64,000 nt of DNA, taken from Drosophila miranda (Eukaryota; Arthropoda; Insecta; Diptera; Drosophilidae). Below the pieces are notes generated by a model, which saw only the letters and a program-made list of their open reading frames with translations, did not search any database and had not been told where the DNA came from. The position numbers were made by a program, and so were the translations under genes. Of this stretch, positions 34,784 to 44,170 are shown in pieces (position 1 is the stretch's first letter; each line of letters starts with the position of its first letter). Where the stretch lies: contig NW_022881614.1 of the NCBI RefSeq assembly GCF_003369915.1, forward strand, positions 24,158,336 to 24,222,335, written 5' to 3'.

Positions 34784-35900
34784 ATGAGTGGAAATATGTA
34801 TTTCAATATTGAGAAACTGGACGAAAACAATTATAGCACATGGGAAGTTTTGATGAGAAGTGTTCTCATACAAAATGATTTGTGGCCAATCGTCAGTGGT
34901 AAAATTGAGCTTAGTGAAAGTGCAACAAATGAGCAACGTGCAGCTTTTGAACTAAAGGATCAAAAGGCGTTGGCGTCAATTTTACTTTGTGTTAAATCGA
35001 CCCAACTAAACAATATTAAAAATTGTGTATCGTCGTCACAGGCATGGCAAAAGCTAAATAAAATTCACAGGCCAAGCGGACCAGCAAGGGTAGTGCTTTT
35101 AATTAAACAATTGTTGACGTTAAAAATGTCGGATGGTATAAGTGCACAGGAATATTTGCGTAAATTCCAGGTGGTACACGAGGCTTTAGCAGAGGTCAAC
35201 ATAAAGGTTGATGAAAAGATCTTATCAGTTGTGTTGCTAAATGGTTTGCCTAAATCGTATGAAAGTTTTGTTGTTGCGATTGAGACGCGAGATGATTTGC
35301 CGAGCTTGAGCATGCTAAAAAAAAAATTTCTGAAGAAGCGAATAGGCAGGAAGATAGCATTAGCAAGGAAATTACAAGTAGCGCGGAACTACACGTCAGT
35401 TATGACAACAACAATTTTAAGAAAAACTTTAAGAAGGGAAAAAAGTGCGGAAGGGAAGGGCATTTTAAATCGGAATGCCGTGCTAAAAGCAAGCAGGAAG
35501 GAGCAAACAACAAGGGCGCAAACTGTAAAAGCGGGGAAAGATTGGGTACAATGCTTTGCGTAACCGAATATGCCAAAGTGGAACCAGAAAAATATGTACC
35601 AATCCTAAATTTAGCTAAGCCAAATGACCAGATGTTAAATGCATGGTGCATAGACAGTGGCGCAACGGCGCATCTATGTTGTGACAAGGAACGCTTTGTG
35701 TCGTTCACGGAAGATAATCAAAAAGTATTTTTAGCCGGCGGTAAATCACTTATTGCTGAAGGGCATGGAACTGTTCAAGTAAAGTTCGGTGATAGATCCG
35801 TTACGCTGGAAAAGGTTATCTTGGTACCAGATTTGCAGTACAATTTTATATCGGTCACAAAACTATTAAAACATGGAAAAAAGTTGTGTTTGAGAAAAAT
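34784..35900 (+). pseudogene. copia-type gag and protease region, frameshifted
   Basis: ATG at 34784. The capsid-like part (NYSTWEVLMRSVL, ALASILLCV, LKMSDGISAQEYL) is open to about 35320, where a run of ten A puts it out of frame. The correct continuation lies in the frame that holds a zinc knuckle (CGREGHFKSEC) and, further on, the aspartic protease motif CIDSGATAHLC at 35649-35681. That frame breaks again near 35885. Gag would build the particle and the protease would process the polyprotein. Confidence 0.85.
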
Positions 35901-35940
35901 CAAGCGATGATTTTTAAAAAAGGGAAAAATAGTTATAAAG

Positions 35941-36879
35941 GCACATCTGGAAAATGGATTGTTTATGGTTCAGGACAATCAGGAAAAGTGTATGAACATT
36001 GTAAATGTTGAGGCAGATGCATTCAAATGGCACAATAGGTTCGGCCATGTACATTTTGACGCATTAAAGGAAATGGTTAACAAGGAGATGGTAATAGGTT
36101 TCAAGGGCATATACAAGCCAAAACAAGTGTGTGCAACATGCGCAAAAAGTAAAATTTGCGTGCAACCATTTCAATCGAGCACAAACAGGTCAAAGGGCGT
36201 TCTAGACTTAATACATACTGATGTATGCGGTCCAATGCAAAAGCAGTCAATGGGAGGCAATCGATATTTCGCCACATTTATTGATGATTGTTCAAGATAT
36301 GTATCAGTAAGTTTCCTAAAAACCAAAAATCAGGTTTTCGATGCTTTTAAAGAATTTAAAAGTCAAGTTGAGTGCCAAACTGGGAGAAAAGTCAAGGTTT
36401 TACGAAGCGACAATGGCCGAGAATACATATCAAACGTTTTTGATAATTACCTAAACCAAAATGGAATAAAGCGAAACTTAACAGTGCCATATACACCTCA
36501 ACAAAACGGAGTTGCAGAAAGGGCCAACAGAACATTGGTAGAAATGGCAAGAAGTATGCTGCTGCATGCTGGGTTAAGTGAATGCTATTGGGCAGAAGCG
36601 ATTCGAACTGCCACGTATTTGCGAAATAGAGTGGCAAGCAGCTGCTTGAACGGGGTGACACCTTTTGAAATATGGACAGGTAGAAAGCCAGTGGTATCGC
36701 ATTTAAGAGTTTTTGGCTCAGTAGCGATAGCTCTAGATAAAAAAAAGAAATCAAAGTTCGCACAGAAAGGCTTAGAGTATATAATGGTGGGCTACTCGGA
36801 TACAGCCAAAGCATACCGTTTGGTCAGTAAAGAAACCAGGAAACTCGTAGAGAGTAGGGATCATTTTTGTAGAACCTGA
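35941..36879 (+). pseudogene. copia-type integrase region
   Basis: HNRFGHVHFDAL...CATCAKSKIC gives the HHCC zinc-binding end. The DDE core shows HTDVCGPM, IDDCSRY and RSDNGREY, plus TPQQNGVAERANRT with the catalytic E. The frame runs into a stop at 36877-36879 by a frame change near 36860. Integrase inserts the cDNA; the 5-bp GTCTT duplication is its footprint. Confidence 0.85.
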
Positions 36880-38701
36880 AGGGGGCAAACTAGATGCATC
36901 ATGTTCCAATGACATGGCATCAATTGAGGTTCAACAAAACCAGGACTCTGAACCCGAAATGGATAGCGAGCAATTTAAAGATCCAGAAAATGAGCCAGAA
37001 AATCAGGAGGAGATTAAGTCTAGTAATGACATTCTTGTAATTCCAGAACCAATAAGAGGACCAGGACGCCCAACCATAGTACGGACGGGCAAACCAGGAC
37101 GACCAAGGAAGCAGTATCATATGCTCAATGCGATACTGGCAGCAGACGTACAAGTTCCACAAAACTACGCACAAGCTGAACGGTCTACTGAAGGCGAGAT
37201 ATGGAAAGCATCAATGAAGGACGAGTACGAATCTCTCGTGAAGAACGGCACGTGGTCGCTTACTAAATTGCCTAGCGGGAAAAAGTCCATTGGATGCAGA
37301 TGGGCTTATGCAGTTAAGTCCAATCCGGATGGAAGCGTGAACAGGCTCAAATCACGTCTGGTGGCGAAAGGTTGTAGCCAACGCTACGGGATCGACTACA
37401 AGGAAACATTTGCACCAGTTGTACGCCACGCAACTATCAGGTTGATAATTGCACTTGCAGTCGAACATGGTCTCCACCTACATCAAATGGATGTTGTCAC
37501 GACGTATCTCAACGGCGAATTGGAAGATGAGGTTTTTATGAGACAGCCTGAGGGCTTCATCAGCGAAGTTCACCCAAATCACGTTTTGAGGCTTCACAAA
37601 AGTATATATGGCCTAAAACAATCAGGAAGAGTGTGGAACTCTACGTTGGATGCAACGCTGAGACGCATTGGTTTTATACCGACTGTCAACGAACCCTGTC
37701 TGTATTGTAAGCCAGGTAAAAATATGTGTCTAATAGCTGTCTACGTAGATGACATTATTTTGGCGTGTAAGGACCTAGATGATATATCTGATATCAAAAT
37801 ACAGATCGCAGCAGAATTTGATGTGGTTGACATCGGGCCTATGCAATACTTTTTAGGTATTGAGGTGAAACGTGAAGGCAGTACGGGTGCGATTTCAATC
37901 AGCCAACGGAAGTATATTAGAGAGTTGCTCGAACAGTACAATTTGAAAGATTGTCGACAGACGTCCACGCCTCTTGAAGCTGGTTACCAGGTGGCATGCA
38001 ACAAAGAGGACTGCCGCAGGGTCGACATCACATCGTTCCAAAAGCTAATTGGAGAGTTATCTTATCTTGCTGTTATGACTCGTCCGGACCTTGCGCATTC
38101 GGTGAACAAATTAGCACAACGTAACAAGGATCCTCATTCCGAGCATGAAGCGGCAGCCAAGCACATCCTTCGATATTTGGCAAAAACTATCGACTGGGAG
38201 ATATGCTACACAAAGCAAGGAAAGGCAATTGAGTGTTTTGTTGATGCAGATTGGGCAAGTGATATGACGAACCGAAAGTCATTCACTGGCTATGTATGCA
38301 TGTTGGCAGGAGGAGCGGTTTCTTGGGAGTCAAGAAAGCAATCGACGGTTGCCCTCAGTTCCACGGAGGCAGAGTACATAGCCTTATCATCTGCAGCAAA
38401 AGAGGCGATATACTTTCGCAGCCTACTGATTGATTTGAAGCTGATGTCCAAGGAGTCAGCTATTCAGATGTACGGCGACAACATTGGAGCACAGCAGCTT
38501 GCTAGAAACCCCATGTTTCATGCACGTACAAAGCACATAGACGTCAAGATACATCATATTCGAGAGGTTCTCAAGAGAGGTGAAGTCAACATTGCGTATC
38601 TGCCAACCGATGAGATGATAGCAGATGTCCTCACAAAGAACTTAGCCAAGGTTAAGCACCATCAATTTGTATTCGCATTTGGTTTAAAAGATCGTTTATA
38701 A
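36880..38701 (+). CDS. copia-type reverse transcriptase and RNase H
   Basis: An open frame of about 600 codons, with the first ATG at 36914. RT motifs are ETFAPVVRHATIR, QMDVVTTYLNGEL and the catalytic YVDDIIL. The RNase H part has FVDADWASD, SSTEAEYIAL and DNIGAQQLA, ending near KHIDVKIHHIREV...ADVLTK. In the intact element it would be the C-terminal part of one polyprotein. Here it is cut off from gag-integrase by frame changes but contains no internal stop. Confidence 0.9.
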
Positions 38702-38740
38702 GTGCTTGACATGTTATTGAATATTGTAAACATGCGTTGT

Positions 38741-38752
38741 GTTGAGGAGGAG
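38741..38752 (+). other. Polypurine tract
   Basis: GTTGAGGAGGAG directly before the right LTR, the expected plus-strand primer position. Confidence 0.7.
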
Positions 38753-38941
38753 TGTTCAAAGTGACCGCCACGATAATTAGATATTGATCTCTAACAACAC
38801 TGCGCATGTGCCCTGCTGCATATCGATGTTCTCATATCGATATTCTTCTTTCGGCGTCTGTCTCTTGCGTATGTTACTCGGAAGCACATATAATTCTGTA
38901 TACTAATCTTCTGCTGTCTTACAAATAAAATAACTTTAACA
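38753..38941 (+). repeat. Right LTR of copia-type element (189 bp)
   Basis: Same ends as the left LTR (TGTTCAAAG...AACA). It holds the middle section missing from the left copy. Followed by GTCTT. Confidence 0.9.
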
Positions 38942-39139
38942 GTCTTCAACATTTTTAGTTATATTAAAATTTTCTTTTGCATAATATATAAATATTACTT
39001 ATAATTCTGTGATATTTTTTTTTATATGCTATTTATATAATATGCAATATGTAATTTTTTTGCTGTCGGGACATAAGGGTTAAGAATATATCAAAAAAAT
39101 CGTCCCTGAACAACCTTCATCATCAACAGCAAGCATGCA

Positions 39140-39275
39140 CTGACGATAAGGGACAACACGAACGAACTTCGGCTCCCGACGAGACCACCTTGTATAATTG
39201 CATCATGCTGACGATAAGGGACAACACGAACGAACTTCGGCTCCCGACGAGACGACCTTGTATAATTGCATCATG
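39140..39275 (+). repeat. Tandem duplication (68 bp x2) of the P-like 3' end
   Basis: Two units starting CTGACGATAAGG and ending GCATCATG, with one evident difference (GAGACCACC versus GAGACGACC). Each carries a full right terminal repeat. Confidence 0.9.
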
Positions 39276-39356
39276 GGTTCGATTTGGCTGGCGTCAACGC
39301 CTCGATGACATTGTAGATGACATTCGTCATGGCTCACTGCTGGTACTGCAGGGTAT

Positions 39357-39827
39357 TGTAAACAGCTAAACAATTAATAAATATATATATATATATATAT
39401 ATGTATATACATGTATGTATACATATATGTATACGCCATGCTTATACATGCCCCAATCGAGAGGGATGCCCATGCACCTGATAGTAAACGATATATGATA
39501 TGACATGATATGATATGATAGATGTTGAACATAACACATCCTTGACTTCCTTCCCGTTTAGACCGTTCAGGCGAAAATACCCACAGTCAACCATTTTAGT
39601 CGTCTTTTCTATTGACGTTAACCCATAAGGAACGCATTTTGTGTATATTGAACGAAGTACATTGATGTGAACATTTATTAAATACGATACATAAAATACA
39701 TATGTAAAAGGGGATGGGTCCTGTGTATGTTATTTGGCGGAAGCACGTTGGTTAGTCGACAGTTAATGCTAAATTGGGGGTCGAGTTAAACTGCTTAGGT
39801 TATTGTATTGTATTTCAGCTTCAGTTT
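39357..39827. other. Spacer between the nested elements and the Git 3' end
   Basis: It contains a (TA)n/TATG tract (about 39377-39433) and AT-rich DNA, probably Git 3' UTR on the right. No gene seen. Confidence 0.5.
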
Positions 39828-42800
39828 TCAGTAGAACTGCAATACCAAGGTCTTTATGGCACTGGCAATGTGGAATGCGCAGTCGCGCACCTCCAAGGTA
39901 TTCTTTTGTATGGCCTGCTTGTCGTCGGCCTCGATGGCCTTTTGCAGATTCTCGAACTCGTGCTGGATGAGTATGTTGCGGCGGGTGAGCTGCTTGAGAG
40001 TCTCTCGTGTCTTTTCGCTTGTATTTGGGGGCTGCAACAATGGTCGAAAAAGGTACAATGAAATCATTTCAATCCTGACAGTTTCCCTGGGAGTCTCACC
40101 AAGTTCGCATACAAAGCAATCAAATCTGTGACGGCACTTCGTATGAGCTCGCCGTGCGGTGCAATCGACTGCTTTTGGTCCTCTGGCACCGGCTGCATGG
40201 CCAGTATCAGTTCCTTTAGGCAACGCGTTACCAAATCGGAGCGCAGCTTAACCTCCTCCCCGAAAGGCTTGCCCTCGCCAGCCATTTGATACATGCTCGT
40301 CGTGTTCCGCACATCCGTGTGGGTCTTTGCCACGTGGGGCGCCAGGCGACGCTCGTACATGCTGGCTGGCCGCTTGATGGTCGACTGGTTCGAGGAGGCG
40401 CTATCAGCATTGGCCCCACTGCCTTCGGGCAGCGACAAAGGCTCGGGACTGCTCAAGCTCAGATCAATGCGCCTATCACCGAAAAACGCCGAAAAAACCA
40501 AATTAAACGAAACGAATATACAAAACGAAAAAGTAGTACCTCAAAATTCTTACAGTGGCTCATCGTAGACGCTGTTGTTGGAGGTGCTGGAGAACTTGGA
40601 CTTCAGCTGCGTGTTCTCGCTGGACAGCATTTGCACCACGTTTTTCAGCTGGTTGATCTCCGACTTGTACTCGCAGAGCTGTTTGCGCAGCGTCTCCATT
40701 TCGGTATGCGAATTGGCATTGCGCGGTAGCGTGTGGACAATGGCGTAGGTGAGCACCAACAAAGAAATCATAAGTAAAACGAGGGGGAACGTTGTGAGTT
40801 GCTGCGGACACCGCAACTCTACGGTTATACCCGATACTAAGTCAGTATGGCTCTCCTCCGGCAAACGCTGCTAATATTAAACGACACGACAAAGAGTGCG
40901 TGCGAGAGAGACAGAAAATCAGTCTGAGCGTGACGTCGGTCGCTGCGTAGCCACTGCAAATTGATTTGTTCCTATTGGCTATAAAAATGATCTGATCTGA
41001 TCCAGATTCAGCAATCTGATAGATATGGTCATCATCTATGATTCTGCGTTTTTAGTTTTCTCGAATGTGCAATATTGTGCAACAGATTTTCGTCCTTTGT
41101 GTGGGCGAAAGGGAATGGGGCGAAATTTTGAGATACACGTTTTATAGTAAGATCTAACAGGAGTGCGGATACCAAATTTGGTTACTCTAGCCTTAATAGT
41201 CTCTGAGATTTTTGAAAATCCCCAGATTTTCGTCCTTTGCGGGGGCGGAAGGGGGTGTGGCGAAATTTTGAAACAAACTCGTCTCGGTCCGATATATTAG
41301 GAGTGTGGATACCAAATTTGGTTGCTCTAGCTTTTGTAGTCTCTGAGATCTAGGCGCTAATGTTTTACTCTAAGCAAAGCCGCCTATGCTACGTGTGTGT
41401 TAGAGAGAGACAGGGCGAGAAAAAATGAAATTGTTTTCTTGATTCTGGCTATAATAATAATACGATCCAATTCAGATTCCGCAGTCTTAAAGATATGGTC
41501 ATTCTCTACAATTCTACGTTTTTGGTTTTCTCATATCTTTAAAATTGTGGATGCCACAGATTTTCGTCCTTTGTGGGGGCGGAAGTGGGCGGGGCGAAGT
41601 TTTGAAATATTTTTGTAGCAGTGACATATCACAGAAGTCTGGGTCCAAAACATCGTTGCTCTAGCTCTTATAGTCTTTGAGCACTAGGCGCTGAAGGGGA
41701 CGGACAGACGGACGGACGGACAGACAGACAGGGCTCAATCGACTCGGCTATTGATGCTGATCAAGAATATATATACTTTATGGGGTCGGAAACGATTCCT
41801 TCTGGACGTTACACACATCCACTTTTACCACAAATCTAATATACCCCAATACTCATTTTGAGTATCGGGTATAAAAATTGAACGAAAATCATAATTAAAG
41901 CTAAATTATTTACAAAATACAATAAGCATGGAACGAAAGCAGAACGAAACTAAACACAACTCGTAAGGCAACTAAAAGTAGTCAAACTACACTTTCACAA
42001 GTCTCAGGCTAGCTTTATTGAGGCTTACATTCTACTTTCTACACTGGGAGTCTACCGTTGAGGGATGGATTATATATGTATGTATATTAGCTAAGAGCAG
42101 GGGGGCTATAGGGCCCTGCCTACAGATGAACACAATGGGAAGGAACAGCACAGGATGTCTAACTTTCAGTCTTCTAGCCTCTTACGTGTCTAGCCGAAGC
42201 TATTGTTCAGCTTGAGTATCTTTTGGCGCATTAGGTTTACCTGCTGGGCCATCGGGGGCACTGGAGCATAGTCATCGTCACTGGCCACTGGATCATATAT
42301 GGGTTCACCGTCCGACAGATTCGGATCGTGTCCGCTCTGCTCGAATGAACTGAGCAGAAGGGAATTGTTCGCATACGGCAACGATTGCAGTGAATAATGT
42401 GCTGGTAATGGACCAGAAGCATCCATCGGCCGCAGATTGGCCATGTTCTGGCGCCGCAAGGCGTCGACGAGAACGTCAGTCAAGAGGCCAGCAAACTCGG
42501 CGCGATTAAAACGTGCCAATTTCTGACGACCCTGTGTACGAGTAAAACGATGAGAAATGAAGGTTCAAATAATTTGTAGAATGTAGCCGTGTCAAACCTG
42601 ATTGCGCGTGGCACTCAAAAACGGATTAGCTGGCAAGAATGGCACAGTTGCATGATCAGCATTTAAGGTGCTCGTCGACCAGACTGCAATAGGTCCAAAA
42701 CATTAATATATGATTAGAGTTGTTTATTGCTCAGGCAATCTTCGATCGGACTCACTGGCTTCGCACTCTCGTCGATCGACCTCGTCGCACAGGAGCTATC

Positions 42801-43335
42801 TTCAGCTGCTCGCTGATGTCGGCTCCGTTCGTCTCGGGTATTGTCAGGTGGCGCCCACTCTAGGGATATGAACAGAAACGATCAGTAATCTTTAAGATTC
42901 CCTGGTAATAGCTAGGCAATAGTGTTGTGATTGTTGGCCTTGGCCAGCTCCAGGGGAGTCATACCATTGCCATCCAAGGCGTTTACGTCGGCTCCATAGA
43001 CAAGCAGCGTCTCGATTTGCGAGGCCTGGCCGAATTTGGCCGCCATATGCAAAGGTGTCGACAGCTTGTCCTCGTGATAGTAGTTCGGATCGGCACCCTG
43101 CACCAGGAAACGCAGGGAGGTCTCCAGGTTGCTGGTCCGCACGCTGGCGTGGAGCTGCCGACTCAGCTCCTGCTCCAGATTGCTGCCACTGCCGCTGGAG
43201 TCGCCGTCATCTTGCAGACTGGGCTTCAGCACAAATGTCAGATTGACGTGCAGGGCATCCTTGGGCGTGGGCTTGCACCAGCGTGGCACGTGCTTGCTGC
43301 CCGTCAAGTTGCCGCTGCCGTTTGCTGCGCGACAT
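39828..43335 (-). pseudogene. Git: Git, GRK-interacting ArfGAP scaffold, with large coding losses
   Basis: Git proteins bind PIX and paxillin and act as ArfGAPs at focal complexes and in muscle. Exons read on the minus strand: about 43335-42912 (start MSRSK, ankyrin repeats), 42859-42756, 42683-42598, 42531-42186 (Spa2-homology domain, QKLARFNRAEFAGLL), about 40760-40554 (coiled coil, METLRKQL...VVQMLSSENTQL), 40472-40100 and 40031-39828 (C-terminal four-helix domain ending IASAIKTLVLQFY). Lesions: the ArfGAP zinc finger is deleted between MSRSK and NLTGSKHVPRW with a frame change; about 11 codons are gone after PKDALH; a stop follows NNHNTIA; about 20 codons are deleted with a frameshift after ISEQLKIA; TAG at 42192-42194. 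A DINE sits in the intron before the coiled coil. Confidence 0.85.
40779..41873 (+). mobile_element. DINE-1/INE-1-like Helentron copy E (in a Git intron)
   Basis: Full-length, ACGAGGGGGAAC to ATCGGGTATA, opposite in strand to Git. It starts about 30 bp from the coding part of the coiled-coil exon. I could not find a convincing splice acceptor between the two, so the insertion may have damaged splicing. Confidence 0.9.
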
Positions 43336-44170
43336 AATGCTCGCCCGACTGTGGCTGGCACTTGAGCGCGAGGGAGTGGTCTCGGGGGGCGCTATAAATA
43401 ACTTCTTATGCGCTTCAATTATGCTGCTGGCGAAACACATTCAAGCATTCTACACTGAAGAACCCTGCGATGCGATACGTAAAAAAAATTATTGATACAG
43501 AAAATAAGCGCACTGTTGGGGAACCACTGTGAGTCCGAGAGGCGGCCATGAACTGAGCCCCACTTTGACCATCATTGCTCTAGTGACCCGTGCACCCAAT
43601 CGAATCAATTATGAAAATTACTTTTAATTAATGCTGTGGACGCTTGCACTTATTTATTTATTTATAAACAAGCAGTGTGACCTATACCGTCCGAACCTCA
43701 GAAATATGCCGAAACATACCGTCTTACTTTAAAAATATACCGTAAATATTCTTACGAATTCAAGTTCTATTTTACATATTCCTCGTTTTTTATCTTCCGT
43801 CGAATATTCTCAGCTAAATAGAACATTTGGCCATGCCCACATAATTTTATACAATTGATGAATCTATTTTTTACTTGACTGGCGTATCTTAAACATTTAA
43901 TTTTTCTTGGATTTCTATAAAAATGAAATTTAATAGATGGATAAAATTGACAAGATACCGATATACCGTAAATATACCGGTTAAAATTTCCACTAAATGG
44001 CAGCGCTGAGAATCACCTTTTTCCAATAGACTGGCAGCACTGTCCACGCCGCCATATGATCAACAGTTTGATAGCCACTGAAGCCACACGTGCAAAACAA
44101 AAACAAAGTGCCGACTGGATTTTAATTGTGAATGTTTCTGCTGAATAAACGACGTTTTAAGTAAAACAGC
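43336..44170. promoter_or_regulatory. Divergent Git/Elp2 upstream region with repeated TATACCG motif
   Basis: 835 bp separate the two start codons. TATACCG or CATACCG occurs near 43682, 43715, 43736, 43957, 43963 and 43974. TGGCAGCGCTG (43998) and TGGCAGCACTG (44032) lie close to the Elp2 side. Repetition between two divergent genes suggests promoter elements; the function is inferred. Confidence 0.4.

Larger units (their letters stand above)
34101..38941 (+). mobile_element. Ty1/copia-type LTR retrotransposon with intact termini, coding frames broken
   Basis: LTRs at 34101-34254 and 38753-38941 start TGTTCAAAG and end TTTAACA. The 5-bp duplication GTCTT flanks them (34096-34100, 38942-38946). 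A primer site follows the left LTR and a purine tract precedes the right one. The order gag, protease, integrase, RT, RNase H is that of copia. It is a different lineage from D. melanogaster copia by its gag and LTRs. Frameshifts occur near 35325 (in a run of A), 35885, 35930 and 36860, so it is non-autonomous as it stands. Confidence 0.9.
33888..39275. mobile_element. P-element-like MITE, split by the copia-type element
   Basis: Left end 33888: CATGATGCAATTATACAAGG, then TGGTCTCGTCGG. It is inverted perfectly over 32 bp at 39176-39207. The pattern CATGATG...AAGGTGGTC.CGTCG matches the 31-bp terminal repeat of the Drosophila P element in about 26 positions, as I recall it. The flanking 8-bp duplication is the P-type length. 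Without the copia insertion the element is roughly 540 bp, too small for a transposase, and none is seen. Its right end is present twice in tandem (39140-39207 and 39208-39275); the target duplication flanks the outer copy. Confidence 0.8.
33015..39356. mobile_element. Unclassified TIR element, outermost layer of the nest
   Basis: The left end ATACCCTGCAATAC (33015-33028) is repeated inverted at the right end (39343-39356, reading ATACCCTGCAGTAC on the minus strand), one mismatch in 14. Both arms are rich in GATGAC/GATGA motifs. The left arm carries three 36-bp repeats (33190-33297) and a 132-bp direct duplication. I see no transposase and no clear target duplication. The family is unknown to me, so the outer boundaries are provisional. 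Confidence 0.5.
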
